Position numbers and translations under genes: made by a program
Shown here: in pieces, positions 52,205 through 61,477 of the stretch
Layout of the letters: each line of letters opens with the position of its first letter
Position numbering within the stretch: position 1 is the stretch's first letter
Notes under the pieces: generated by a model
What the model was told of the DNA's origin: nothing
The model's input: only the letters and a program-made list of their open reading frames with translations
The model's database searches: none
Source: Methanosarcina thermophila TM-1
GTDB taxonomy: Archaea; Halobacteriota; Methanosarcinia; Methanosarcinales; Methanosarcinaceae
NCBI RefSeq assembly: GCF_000969885.1
Contig: NZ_CP009501.1
Span: 2,046,001-2,110,000 of the forward strand
Length of the DNA: 64,000 nucleotides
Reading direction: 5' to 3'

Positions 52205-52909
52205 GTGAACTGTCCTACGTACAATTCTACAGAAAACAAAATGATTGTTTTTGATATGGATAGCACCCTTATAGACGCTGAGACTATCGATGAGCTCGCC
52301 AGGGCTGCAGGTGTTGTAAGCAAAGTAGAGGAGATTACAAAGAGAGCGATGTATGGAGACCTTGATTTCGAGCAAGCGCTTATCGAAAGGGTAAGACTTC
52401 TTAAGGGACTTCCCCTTGAAACTGCCCTTGACGCAGTAGACAAAATCAATCTGATGCCGGGAGCGGCAGAACTTATTCTCTACGTCAAAAGTAGGGGCTA
52501 TAAAACTGCAATGATCTCAGGCGGATTTACTATCTCTGCTGATGTAATAGGTAAGGTGCTTGGTATCGATTTCATTGTTTCCAACGAACTGCTTGTGGAA
52601 GACGGCTGCCTTACAGGCAAAGTTGTTGGCCCTATCACACAGAGCGACTCAAAAGCAAAGGTATTTGAGGAACTTACCCGGCTCAACGGAGTCCGGCCAG
52701 AGCAATGTGTGGTTGTCGGGGACGGCGCAAATGATGCCTGTATTTTTGAGAAGGCAGGTTTTGCCATAGCTTTCAATCCCAAGCCCATCCTGAGGGAATA
52801 TGCGGACGTGGTCATAACAAAAAAAGATCTTAGAGCCGTTATCCCTGTTCTTGAATCTCTTTCTTATCAATGTTGTAATCAGGCACAGCATGTCGACATC
52901 GAACAGTAG
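52205..52909 (+). CDS. serB: Phosphoserine phosphatase, HAD superfamily
   Basis: 234 residues. HAD motif I FDMDSTLIDAETIDELA near 15-31 holds the nucleophile and acid aspartates; motif II is MISGGFT near 102; motif III/IV GDGANDACIFEKAG near 172. It hydrolyses O-phosphoserine in serine biosynthesis. It has no ACT domain. GTG at 52205 or ATG at 52241 is the start; neither has a strong ribosome site, and the nearby TATA-like box suggests a near-leaderless message. The gene for the COG1340 coiled-coil protein follows by 49 bp. Confidence 0.87.
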   Translation: MNCPTYNSTENKMIVFDMDSTLIDAETIDELARAAGVVSKVEEITKRAMYGDLDFEQALIERVRLLKGLPLETALDAVDKINLMPGAAELILYVKSRGYKTAMISGGFTISADVIGKVLGIDFIVSNELLVEDGCLTGKVVGPITQSDSKAKVFEELTRLNGVRPEQCVVVGDGANDACIFEKAGFAIAFNPKPILREYADVVITKKDLRAVIPVLESLSYQCCNQAQHVDIEQ

Positions 52910-52958
52910 AACTACCAAAATGCCAGCTTTTTTGCTGGATCGGGAGGCACAATAAGAG

Positions 52959-53816
52959 ATGCTAAAAGAATTGCAGAAAAAAAGATCAGATTTGAAGATC
53001 ATTTCTGAAGAAGCTAAGGAAAAGAGAAATGCTTTAAACGCAGAGGCTAGCGCCCTCGCTGCGAAGCGTAATGAACTGAACAAGAAGACAAAAGACCTTA
53101 TCAATGAAGCCCAGGAATTAAAAGCCCTCAGGGATGAAATCAACGAGAAGGTCAGCGAATTCAAGAATAAACGCGACGAAACCAATGCCAGGGCAAACGA
53201 ACTCTTTGCAAAGGCTGATGCTATCAGGAAACAGAACAACCTGGGTGGCCCATCAATAAAAGCCCTGAGAAAAGACATCGATCGCCTTGAATTTGCCCAG
53301 CAGACTGAAGTCTTGAGCACAAGCAAGGAAAGGGAACTCGTTGGCAAGATTACTCAGCTTCAAAAACAATACCAGATCAAAAAATCCCAGCTTGAGAGCA
53401 ACCTCGAACTGAAGAACATTCTGGACGAAGCCCAGAGGATCCGAGATGAAGCCTCAGAATACCACAACCAGCTGGCTGAGTATGCCAGGAAGGCTCAGGA
53501 ATACCATGAGAAGATGATTGCCGCTTTCAAAGAGGCTGACAGAACCAGGGCAGAGTCTGACATTGCCCACCGGGAATTTGTAAGAGCTCAGGAAGCAGCT
53601 GACGAACAGCACAAGATTTTTATCAATGCCCAGAAGGAAATTCGGGAGCTTGACAAAGAAATCTTTAAACTCAAGAAGAAAGAGAAAGAAGGAAAGTCAC
53701 GAGTTGTCAAGTCCGAGCTTCAGAAGGATGCTAAGTCCATCTTCGAAAAGTTCAAGGGCGGAGCGAAACTCACCACCGAAGATCTTATGACTCTTCAAAG
53801 GTCGGGTTTAGTCTAA
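52959..53816 (+). CDS. Archaeal coiled-coil protein (COG1340 type)
   Basis: 285 residues, almost wholly alpha-helical and charged, with heptad patterns from about 1 to 260, for example NEAQELKALRDEINEKVSEF. A break with Gly/Pro lies near residue 100 (NNLGGPSIKAL), so it may fold back as an antiparallel hairpin. A short C-terminal segment (GGAKLTTEDLMTLQRSG) resembles a small globular tail. The family is widespread in archaea next to SerB-type genes; function is unknown. GGAGG lies upstream. Confidence 0.82.
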   Translation: MLKELQKKRSDLKIISEEAKEKRNALNAEASALAAKRNELNKKTKDLINEAQELKALRDEINEKVSEFKNKRDETNARANELFAKADAIRKQNNLGGPSIKALRKDIDRLEFAQQTEVLSTSKERELVGKITQLQKQYQIKKSQLESNLELKNILDEAQRIRDEASEYHNQLAEYARKAQEYHEKMIAAFKEADRTRAESDIAHREFVRAQEAADEQHKIFINAQKEIRELDKEIFKLKKKEKEGKSRVVKSELQKDAKSIFEKFKGGAKLTTEDLMTLQRSGLV

Positions 53817-54169
53817 TCCATCTTAGTAAAAATTAGCTGAAAAATATCAATTTCCGTTGCAGGTCGAGATAGATCTGCACCCCTATTTTCCCGGCCTGCT
53901 CTATACTTGTCACTTATTCTATTTTTCCCAGGTTGACTCTTCTTACACTTTCCGGTTTTCTATATTATTCTGGTTTCCTCTTTACTTTTATTTTCAATTA
54001 TTATTTTCAATCTATTCTGAGATTCTCCATTACATTACTAAAATTATTGTAAATTATTAAGAATTACTTCCAATCCGGAGCCTTCATATTTTTCGATTTA
54101 TTCAAGGAGATTTAGATATTTCTCCCTGAATTCAGGATTCCTCATAAGGCAGCCTTCATATTTTTCGAT
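53817..54169. other. Intergenic region containing one copy of a 72-bp duplication
   Basis: About 350 bp between convergent genes. The first 260 bp are AT-rich with no gene. The last 91 bp hold a perfect extra copy of the 3' end of the radical SAM gene (see next entry). Confidence 0.6.
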
Positions 54170-54222
54170 TTATTCAAGGAGATTTAGATATTTCTCCCTG
54201 AATTCAGGATTCCTCATAAGGC
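54079..54222. repeat. Perfect 72-bp tandem duplication over the 3' end of the radical SAM gene
   Basis: 54079-54150 and 54151-54222 are identical. The right copy contains the stop codon at 54170-54172 and the last codons (RNPEFREKYLNLLE) of the leftward gene. The left copy therefore encodes a repeat of the same tail, now outside the gene. Confidence 0.95.
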
Positions 54223-55309
54223 AGCACTTTGCATTATATACAGGATCTTCCCTGATCTTTTTCCAGACATCCTTTATCCTGTCTCTATGGACGTTTCCAT
54301 AAGGAATCGGGATACAGGCGCAGGGGAGAATATCCCCTTCCGGGGTGATATGGAGCCACTTACGGCCTGCCATGCAGCCTGTAGTCTTCATAACCTGAGG
54401 GATGGGAAAGACTCTGGGACCTTCTTTTTCCCTGGCTCTGGATACAAAGTTATCAAATTTTCTTAAATCTTTTGGAGTCATTATTTCGGAGGCGTGATCC
54501 ATCCACCTGCCAGTGGGGACTATCTCGTAAAAGGAAAGCTCGTGGACTTTGAGTTTGGATGCAAGAGCATATAATTCATCAAGCTCGTTCACATTGTCTC
54601 TGGAAAGCACAACATATATATTTACAAGGAGCCCTGCATTGACTCCGTTTTTGACGGCTTCAACTGCACTTTTAAAAACTCCTTTTCTGCCCCTTACGTA
54701 ATCATGTTTCTCTTCATATGCGCTGTCAAAGCTGACAGTAAGGGAATAAAGCCCTGCTTCTTTCAGGCTGCTGGCACGCTCTTGGGTCAGCCCTGCCCCC
54801 GAAGTGAACAAGCCTGTAATAGCTTTCTCAGGATTAACATACCTTATGAGATCTTCTAGACCCTGATATGTAAGGGGCTCACCTCCATCAAAGATCACGA
54901 AGGTTGTGCCCATCTCAAGTACCTGGTCTATTATGGATTTTACGGTTTCGGGGGCAAGTTTTTTCCGGTTTTTCGTGTCAGGCAGAGCACAGTGGATACA
55001 GTTGTTAGGGCATTCTTCAGTAATGGATATAGTTACCTGGTCCGGGATCATTTTTCCCAGAAAGGAAAAAAACTGGCTTTTTACCAGGCGGTCAAAACCC
55101 GGGCTTGGTACCGGGGGCATCCAGGTTGAACAGATGAGCCTGTCTGCCTCTGTTTTTACAGGCTTCTCACCTTCAAAAAGTGAAAGATTTTTTTCAAGGC
55201 TTTTTCTCATAAGGAAAGACCCAGCCCCGCTGACTTTCATCCTCATGTATCCGTCTTCGATTTCGGTATAAACTCTAAGAATCGGGCTTTTAAAGAAGTC
55301 GTATTGCAT
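54170..55309 (-). CDS. Radical SAM protein with SPASM-like C-terminal cluster domain
   Basis: 379 residues. The radical SAM motif CPNNCIHC lies near 100-107, followed by FDGGEPLTYQGL near 140. A C-terminal region has ITPEGDILPCACIPIPYGNV near 330 with further cysteines (TTGCMAGRK, KCCLM), as in SPASM/AhbD/PqqE-type proteins, which carry extra Fe-S clusters. AGGAAG precedes the ATG. It is third after the UbiA and geranylgeranyl reductase genes on the same strand, 73 bp downstream, so it may modify an isoprenoid or its head group. AhbD-type heme biosynthesis is an alternative. The 3' end is duplicated. Confidence 0.83.
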   Translation of the reverse strand: MQYDFFKSPILRVYTEIEDGYMRMKVSGAGSFLMRKSLEKNLSLFEGEKPVKTEADRLICSTWMPPVPSPGFDRLVKSQFFSFLGKMIPDQVTISITEECPNNCIHCALPDTKNRKKLAPETVKSIIDQVLEMGTTFVIFDGGEPLTYQGLEDLIRYVNPEKAITGLFTSGAGLTQERASSLKEAGLYSLTVSFDSAYEEKHDYVRGRKGVFKSAVEAVKNGVNAGLLVNIYVVLSRDNVNELDELYALASKLKVHELSFYEIVPTGRWMDHASEIMTPKDLRKFDNFVSRAREKEGPRVFPIPQVMKTTGCMAGRKWLHITPEGDILPCACIPIPYGNVHRDRIKDVWKKIREDPVYNAKCCLMRNPEFREKYLNLLE

Positions 55310-55382
55310 ATTGCTTCCTGCACCTGATAGTTGATGCTAATGTCAATATAAGTTCTGTTCTCTTGCTCTTTTAAACTTCAGT

Positions 55383-56540
55383 TTATTTATTCCTCAGAAG
55401 TGCCCTGCACTTTAGGATGGCAGAAGGTTTTTTCTTTAGCATGAATGCAAAAATTTGCATTGCCTGCTCAATTGAGCTTCCATGAATAAATGAAAGATCC
55501 TCTTTTTCAAAAACCTTTACCATCTCATCAATTTCCTTATCCGTCATTTTTCTGAGGGTCTCAAGCCCTATACGTCCCAGGTAATGCTCTGCTTTAAATT
55601 CTTTTTCCCAGATCCTCCGGTACTCTAAAAGGGCAGATTTAGAGACATTTCCTTTTCTTACGGCATCTGCAGCCACATCTCCACAGATCTGACCTGCCCT
55701 CATCGCATAGCCTATTCCTGACTGACCTGCTGCTCCACCAGCAACCATTATCCCGTCGGTTATGTATTCTTTCGGAATCGTTACTATGGGGTCTCCACCT
55801 GAAAGCTTTCTTACAACCTCAAGCTCTTTGAGCCCTTTAAGCTTTTTGAAATTCTCAACCCAGGCATTAAGGTAAGGCGTTGCGTCCGTTCCACATCTGC
55901 GGACATAGGCTCCAATTGAGGCATTATCGCCTCCTCTTGGGGCATATGTAGTCTTCCATCCAGGAGCATGATTTCCTATGTAATACTCAAACATCTTCGG
56001 TTTACCAAGCCCGGGGCTTTTAATATCCAGTTCAATTCCCCACGCAATATCTTCAGGGTATCTCATTGTTTTCAGACCCAGATGGGAAGCCAGTTTTGAG
56101 TTTATACCGTTGGCAATAATAATCAGTTTCGAGGTGAATATCCCGCCAGAGGTGTTGACAATAAAATTCTCTTCTTCTCTATGGATTTCCCGAACTTCAA
56201 TTCCCTCTCGAAGGTCTACGCCGGATTTTAGTATTTTTTTCGCATAAAACCTGTCAAAGGCGGTTTTATCAATCGCATACCCGGGAGCTTCAACCTCCAC
56301 TATCCTTCCTGACGGGGAAATAATCTTCATACCTTTGAGATAATGCGTCACATAGGAAGGATCCACTTTCTCTCCACATTTATCGAACATCCCCTTAAAA
56401 AACGAATTTGCAGGATGGGGAGGATGCCCTATTTTCTCTTTTTTTTCCAGTAAAAGAACTGACGATCCTTTTTCCCAGGCATTCCTTGCAGCCATCAGCC
56501 CTGCAGGAGATGCCCCTACTACAATAATATCTGCATCCAT
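55383..56540 (-). CDS. Geranylgeranyl reductase family flavoprotein (digeranylgeranylglycerophospholipid reductase type)
   Basis: 385 residues. The FAD motif GASPAGLMAARNA (GxGxxG form) starts near residue 8; PPHPANSFFKGMFDK replaces the usual Cys-containing loop; IANGINSKLASHLGL near 140 and VAGGAAGQSGIGYAMRAGQI near 270 are the family's FAD-binding and active regions. Members saturate isoprenoid double bonds in archaeal lipids or quinone-like side chains. It lies 14 bp after the UbiA gene, so it is co-transcribed with it. Archaeol saturation is the common role; the methanophenazine side chain is possible. Confidence 0.87.
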   Translation of the reverse strand: MDADIIVVGASPAGLMAARNAWEKGSSVLLLEKKEKIGHPPHPANSFFKGMFDKCGEKVDPSYVTHYLKGMKIISPSGRIVEVEAPGYAIDKTAFDRFYAKKILKSGVDLREGIEVREIHREEENFIVNTSGGIFTSKLIIIANGINSKLASHLGLKTMRYPEDIAWGIELDIKSPGLGKPKMFEYYIGNHAPGWKTTYAPRGGDNASIGAYVRRCGTDATPYLNAWVENFKKLKGLKELEVVRKLSGGDPIVTIPKEYITDGIMVAGGAAGQSGIGYAMRAGQICGDVAADAVRKGNVSKSALLEYRRIWEKEFKAEHYLGRIGLETLRKMTDKEIDEMVKVFEKEDLSFIHGSSIEQAMQIFAFMLKKKPSAILKCRALLRNK

Positions 56541-56554
56541 TTTTCTCTACCTTT

Positions 56555-57496
56555 TTACCAGAGAATGGAGGTGTATACCCCTGCGTAAATGCACAGCACG
56601 ACATCCAGAATCATTGATCCGAACATAATCGCTCTGTAATTTGAACCATTAAGGAAAAGTGTGCCGCCTCTCTCCGGAGTAGGATGTTTAATAAAATCAA
56701 GACATTGGGCAAGCATCCAGAGTCCCGAAGCAAGGGCTCCTGCAAAATACACAGGTCCGAGCTGAGCTGACCACCCTATTATCAAGGAAGCGATAACTCC
56801 CACAACCCACCAGAAGGTAACAAATCTGGCAGTAAAGGGAATTCCGAAGGTCACTGGCAGAGTAGGTGCACCTTTCAATCTGTCCCCTTCCACATCTCTG
56901 GAAACTCCTCCGAGGGTAAAAGCCCAATCAGTAACGCATATCATTAGCCCGAAGCAAATAGCTGGCAGAGGGAGAATCACCCCATCATTACCTTTCAAGA
57001 TTCCTGCAGGGTCAAAGGCAAGCCAGACACCGATAGGCACCAGCCCGTAGGAAATACCCACTGGTAGGAAGCTGAGAAAGGTATTTCTTTTTGCAAATGC
57101 CGAGTAGATAGTTATAGTTCCAGCTGCAATAAAAAGGACAATAAGAGACTCAGGATTGAGATAAGCAGCCGCGGCGCCAGCAATTCCTAATAAAAAGAGG
57201 GCATAAGCGAGTGCAGAATTCTTTGAAACTCTGGATGAAGGCAGAGGTCGACCAGGCAGGTTGATTGTATCGATGTCAATATCGCAGCAATCATTGAATA
57301 CGTATGAACTTGTAATAGCTGCAAAGCCGCCTATTACTGCAATCATAAAGGGAAGAAACTCAGGAAGCCCCCCGGTCGCCAGATAGGAAGCAAGGATTGC
57401 ACTCGAGGCAGGTAGGGTAAGGTCCATGTAGTAGAGTTCAGGTCTCAACAGCTGCAGATAGGGACTGAGTTCGCCAATTCTTGCTGTAAGGGACAA
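56555..57496 (-). CDS. UbiA-family membrane prenyltransferase
   Basis: 313 residues, about nine membrane helices. The first metal-binding motif is NDCCDIDIDTINLPGRPLPS near 68-87 (NDxxDxxxD), and the second is SRDVEGDRLKGAPTLPV near 195-210. It transfers a prenyl chain to an acceptor, as in digeranylgeranylglyceryl phosphate synthase or phenazine/quinone prenylation. TTG at 57494-57496 is favoured as start, since AGGTGA lies 5 nt upstream; a GTG three codons earlier overlaps that site. First gene of an isoprenoid operon with the reductase and radical SAM protein. Confidence 0.85.
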   Translation of the reverse strand: MSLTARIGELSPYLQLLRPELYYMDLTLPASSAILASYLATGGLPEFLPFMIAVIGGFAAITSSYVFNDCCDIDIDTINLPGRPLPSSRVSKNSALAYALFLLGIAGAAAAYLNPESLIVLFIAAGTITIYSAFAKRNTFLSFLPVGISYGLVPIGVWLAFDPAGILKGNDGVILPLPAICFGLMICVTDWAFTLGGVSRDVEGDRLKGAPTLPVTFGIPFTARFVTFWWVVGVIASLIIGWSAQLGPVYFAGALASGLWMLAQCLDFIKHPTPERGGTLFLNGSNYRAIMFGSMILDVVLCIYAGVYTSILW

Positions 57497-57708
57497 TAGT
57501 TTCACCTAAATTTTTCAAATTTATACAGGAATTTTTGTATCAAAACTTTGCATTCTGATTTTTCCTTGCTCAAAAGGTTCTTTGCAGATAATTCTATAAA
57601 GGTTTGCACTTCAAAAAAGTTTTCTTTTTAACTTTTTGAGATGGATTTTGATTCGAAGAAGTCTCAAAGACTTACGAATTTCCGACGCCGTTAATGAACC
57701 CTTCAATA

Positions 57709-59181
57709 TTATTCTTCTCTCCAGTCTTCTCTGTATACCAGTTTTGCTTTTTTGTTTATCTCGTCAATCAGTGGGTGACTGAACTCCTTCTCGCAGATAA
57801 AAGTAAACTCAGCCTGCGGGTTCAGTTCTATCAGTTTAAGGGTGTTTGAAAGAGCTGTGGTAAGAGCCTCATAATCCGGGAATTTCGGGACTTCGGCATT
57901 GAAGGGATACACTTCTTCCATTTCGGCAGGAAATGCCCCGAAAGGCGCTTTGAATATAAGAATCTGATCATAATCCTTCTCTCCTTTTACAGGGGTCGTT
58001 CGAATTATTACTGAGCCTTCCAGGTTGAACCTATCCAGCCGTTTTCCAAAGCGAAGAACTTCGGGACGGGAAGCGGATTCTGGCCCGCAGTAGAAGAAAG
58101 TGCCTTTTGTAGCCGGATCAAGTTGCTCAAGCCAGGGAGAATGGCTATAAAGTTCTTTTAACCCATCAAGAAGTTTCGGGTGGGCACGGCAGCGCTGCTC
58201 CACAAGTTCGAGCAGTTTTCCATCTTTTATACATTGTTTAATCAGCCGGATCTCAGCAAAGGTCGCGTAAAGGTTATGCCTTGCCAAGAGTTCTTCCCGG
58301 TTGTCGGCTTTTCTCAGTTCGTCGGCACTGTACCTTGAACAGACCGGACAGGAGCAGGGTAGATAATTTAATTTTTCAACATGGTAAGTCCCGTTTACAG
58401 TAATATAGCGCCCATCCTTGGCGTAAAGGGCGTAAGCTGCAGAATCAAAAAGATCACAGCCCAGGGCTACTGCAAGGGCAAACATCATAGGATGACCTGC
58501 CCCGAAGAGATGGACTGGAGAAGCTGGAGAAAGCCCCCTTTTGGATGCGGCGATCACGTCAACAAGTTCTGTGTAACGGTAGGCTTCCATGAGCGGAACA
58601 ACGGCACCCAGGGGATAAACTTCAAAATGAAGATCTTTAAGGTAGGAAGCAGCTTTCTCCCTTAATTCAGGATAAGTCGAACCCTGGACCGGTCCTGCCA
58701 GAAGCTGCTCGCCCTGAATAAGCCTGCGGGCTGCCTCAAGCCGTTCGGCTGTGACCGCAAGTTCTTCTTCAGCCCTCCTGAAGTGAACATCAGGAGGCGT
58801 CGGGATATCCAGCGGGACAATTATATCGCTTCCTATTTTTTGCTGGAACTCGAGAATCTCTTCATTCGTAACCTCCACCGACCCGTATACAGAAAGCTGG
58901 AAAGAGCCCGAATCCGTCATGATGGGTCCGTCAAAGTCCAGGAGTCCGTGTAGCCCTTTTTCAAGGGCAACACTTCTCAGTTCTTCCTTGCGGTAGATAA
59001 TGTAAGAATTGGTAATCAGGATCTCTGCCCCGAAGTTTCGCATTTCCTTCGGGGGGATAAGCTGAATGTTTGGATTAATCACAGGCATGACGGTAGGTGT
59101 CTCAACAGTCCCATGGGGAGTCCTGAGCCTGCCTATCCTGCCGCCTGCGTCTTTACCAAGAATTTCGAATATTGCTGACAT
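57709..59181 (-). CDS. tgtA: Archaeosine tRNA-guanine transglycosylase
   Basis: 490 residues. The nucleophile-type region TDSGSFQLSVYG lies near 88-99 and VPLDIPTPP near 125; zinc ligands appear in CSCPVCSRY near 272-280. The enzyme swaps guanine 15 of tRNA for preQ0 as the first step to archaeosine. The C-terminal part ends without an obvious PUA domain, which longer archaeal homologues carry, so RNA binding by PUA may be provided by another protein. The ATG at 59179-59181 starts MSAIFEI; an ATG five codons earlier is possible. No clear ribosome site is present, so the message may be leaderless. Confidence 0.92.
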   Translation of the reverse strand: MSAIFEILGKDAGGRIGRLRTPHGTVETPTVMPVINPNIQLIPPKEMRNFGAEILITNSYIIYRKEELRSVALEKGLHGLLDFDGPIMTDSGSFQLSVYGSVEVTNEEILEFQQKIGSDIIVPLDIPTPPDVHFRRAEEELAVTAERLEAARRLIQGEQLLAGPVQGSTYPELREKAASYLKDLHFEVYPLGAVVPLMEAYRYTELVDVIAASKRGLSPASPVHLFGAGHPMMFALAVALGCDLFDSAAYALYAKDGRYITVNGTYHVEKLNYLPCSCPVCSRYSADELRKADNREELLARHNLYATFAEIRLIKQCIKDGKLLELVEQRCRAHPKLLDGLKELYSHSPWLEQLDPATKGTFFYCGPESASRPEVLRFGKRLDRFNLEGSVIIRTTPVKGEKDYDQILIFKAPFGAFPAEMEEVYPFNAEVPKFPDYEALTTALSNTLKLIELNPQAEFTFICEKEFSHPLIDEINKKAKLVYREDWREE

Positions 59182-59225
59182 GCCGGGGTTATACATGCCG
59201 CTCAGATATATTTATCTTTGGGAAT

Positions 59226-59813
59226 TTAATCTTCTTTAGCTCGCGGCATGGCAATAATTTCCCGAACCTGTAGGGAGAAGAAATCTATGCTGTGGGCTGG
59301 CCTGAGGACAAGAGCTACATCTGCACCCTGTCTTGTGCCTCCTATAGCTATAATCTCTGTGTTGTCGGAAACAGGGATATAACCTGAATCTGCCGCCATA
59401 ATTGCGACCTCAATAGCTACTTTAAAACCTTTTCCGAAGAGAGATCTGAGGGTATCAGAAATTACTTCTGCTCGTGAATAACCACCAAATTTCTTTGTTA
59501 TGGAGCGCTCAATTCCGGAAAACATATGAGATTGAGTGGCGATTACCGCCCCAAGAGCTTCGAGTTTCTTTTTGTATTCTTCTTCCACTTCCCATTTGCC
59601 TTTTTCTTTCTGACCGTACTGGTGGCTTATTCCAATAACTTTTATACCACTCCCTTTTACTGCTTCTGCCATTTTCAATGCGGTTTTTCCGCTGGTGCTT
59701 GCCACCACAATATGGGAGATTTGAAGTTCTGCAGCCCTTTTTGCTGCCGCTTCAATAACGGCTTCTGTATTCTGTTCCCCTACGTTGTCAAAATAAAGAA
59801 TGGATTTTTCCAT
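59226..59813 (-). CDS. Pyruvate-kinase C-terminal-domain protein
   Basis: 195 residues. VASTSGKTALKMAEAVK near 35 and ISHQYGQKEKG near 65 resemble the regulatory C-terminal domain of pyruvate kinase, which exists as a free protein in archaea. IAIGGTRQGADVALVLRPAH near 150 is the second conserved block. The ATG at 59811-59813 has GGAGGG 7 nt upstream; the longer open frame to 59933 starts before that site and is not used. The catalytic pyruvate kinase domains are absent. Function is unknown, perhaps binding a phosphorylated ligand. Confidence 0.82.
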   Translation of the reverse strand: MEKSILYFDNVGEQNTEAVIEAAAKRAAELQISHIVVASTSGKTALKMAEAVKGSGIKVIGISHQYGQKEKGKWEVEEEYKKKLEALGAVIATQSHMFSGIERSITKKFGGYSRAEVISDTLRSLFGKGFKVAIEVAIMAADSGYIPVSDNTEIIAIGGTRQGADVALVLRPAHSIDFFSLQVREIIAMPRAKED

Positions 59814-60175
59814 GCTTTTCCCTCCTGTATTTGAACTTTTTTCCCTTCCATGAGTTCTTTTACGGTTCTTTCTATCTATTATTATTCTTATCGATTTACC
59901 TTTATAGAATAGAATCTCGGTCAAGCCTTCCATTGGAGAAAAAACTGAATTTATTATCTGGACATCTGAATTATTTATTCCTGTAAGGAGAAAAGATATA
60001 TAACAAAAGGATTCTCTCTTATCAAAAAGGGTTATGGCGTTTGGAAACCTGGGGTTGTTGTGAATTTCAGTTAGGGTATATGTAGGAATAGTGCAAAACC
60101 CGGTCTTTAGAGAAACTTGTTTATTTAGGATTAGATTAGATATAATCTAGGGGTTTTATTCGCCGAGGTGGTTAT

Positions 60176-60922
60176 TTGTCAAGTACAGATTACGACAACA
60201 ATGATGTGAGAATTATTACAAAACCTGTGAGATCAAAAAATCCTGTTCTGATTGAAGGTTTTCCTGGAATCGGGCTTGTGGGGAATATTGCAAGTCAGCA
60301 TATAATAGAAGAATTGAGAATGGAATATATCGGCTCTATTGACTCAAGGTATTTCCCCTCAATTGCGGTGCTTTATGAGGGGCTTATAAATATGCCTGTG
60401 AGGATTTACGAGAAAGTGGAACATAACCTGATTGTTGTAATCTCCGATATTCCTATCAGTCATACTGTTTCCTACGATGTTAGTAATGCTCTGGTGGACT
60501 GGGCTGAGTCCATAAACGTAAGGGAAATCGCTTCCATCGCAGGAATTGCCATATTGAACGGGGGGCATAAAGTCTTCGGGGCAGCCACCACTCCAGAAAT
60601 GTTGGATAGAATCAGGGACAAGGTAGAAATTTTCCAAATGGGAACAATTTCCGGGATATCGGGCAGCGTGATGGCTGAATGTTTGCAACGTGGAATTCCT
60701 GCATTTAGTCTACTTGGCGCTACCAGAACCCAGAATCCTGATCCAAGGGCTGCTTCTGCTGTTATTGAGGTCTTAAATGAACTCTATGGATTTTCAATAA
60801 GTACGGCTCGGCTCATAGAGCAGGCTGAGCGTATAGAGACCGAACTCCAGAGGCTTGCTGAAGAGGTTCAGACTGTTGAGCAGAAAGGAGAAGTAAGGAA
60901 GGAGTTCCCAATGTACGGGTGA
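60176..60922 (+). CDS. PAC2-family protein, proteasome assembly chaperone type
   Basis: 248 residues. PVLIEGFPGIGLVGNIASQH near 22-41 is the PAC2 signature, with a later SGISGSVMAECLQRGIPAFS near 160. Archaeal PAC2 proteins are thought to help assemble the 20S proteasome. A coiled C-terminal helix (RLIEQAERIETELQRLAEEV) lies at about 220-240. TTG at 60176 has GAGGTGG 5 nt upstream. The DUF473 gene follows after 4 bp, so they share a transcript. Confidence 0.88.
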   Translation: MSSTDYDNNDVRIITKPVRSKNPVLIEGFPGIGLVGNIASQHIIEELRMEYIGSIDSRYFPSIAVLYEGLINMPVRIYEKVEHNLIVVISDIPISHTVSYDVSNALVDWAESINVREIASIAGIAILNGGHKVFGAATTPEMLDRIRDKVEIFQMGTISGISGSVMAECLQRGIPAFSLLGATRTQNPDPRAASAVIEVLNELYGFSISTARLIEQAERIETELQRLAEEVQTVEQKGEVRKEFPMYG

Positions 60923-60926
60923 TCTC

Positions 60927-61316
60927 ATGGAGTACATCGCGTTAACAGGAATTGCTGATTCTCTTATTGAGGTTCTGAAGAGACATCATCTCAGAACTCT
61001 TGAGATTCGGAGTCCACAAAACTTCGTAGGAGTACTCGGGCTTAACGCAGGAGACAGTGTTCTCTTGACCTCTACCAGCCTCCAAGATCTCACGGATGGG
61101 ACTCAGGGTCTCATAGCAAAAGTCTTGCAGAAACAGGTTTCAGTCCATTCTGTTGTCAGTTCGAACGAACTCTATATCGAAGAACGAGAAGCCATGTCCG
61201 CCCGCATCCAACTTGAGTGCAAATGCGTAGCAAGGATAAAGAATGTTATCTCAAATGAACTTGGAAAACCCGTCAGGGTAGATGCCAGGGAAATCTCATG
61301 CTATGAAGCTAGATAA
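60927..61316 (+). CDS. DUF473 family protein
   Basis: 129 residues. IADSLIEVLKRHHLRTLEIR near 9 and GDSVLLTSTSLQDLTDGTQG near 43 match DUF473, a methanogen protein of unknown function. It begins 4 bp after the PAC2 gene; GGTGATC in that junction serves as ribosome site. Its 3' end is part of a 22-bp repeat. Confidence 0.78.
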   Translation: MEYIALTGIADSLIEVLKRHHLRTLEIRSPQNFVGVLGLNAGDSVLLTSTSLQDLTDGTQGLIAKVLQKQVSVHSVVSSNELYIEEREAMSARIQLECKCVARIKNVISNELGKPVRVDAREISCYEAR

Positions 61317-61343
61317 CAGTCGATATGAAGCTAGATAACAGTC
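61302..61343. repeat. 22-bp direct repeat covering the end of the DUF473 gene
   Basis: TATGAAGCTAGATAACAGTC at 61302-61321 recurs at 61324-61343. The first copy includes the last codons and stop of the gene; the second lies after it. Confidence 0.85.
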
Positions 61344-61477
61344 CTTATCGATTACTGTGTCTAGCTTAATATACTCAGTTAAAAGAGCTTTAAAAACGTT
61401 CACTTTTAATTTTTAAATGTTTTTTGAAAAATGCTTTAAATTATAAAGAACAGCTTCTAAAAAGAGAAATATCAAGG

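Noticed and set aside
52649-53347. Leftward 232-residue frame opposite the SerB and coiled-coil genes
   Set aside because: It is the mirror of a charged helical protein, rich in Ser/Leu/Phe, spans two real genes and has no ribosome site.
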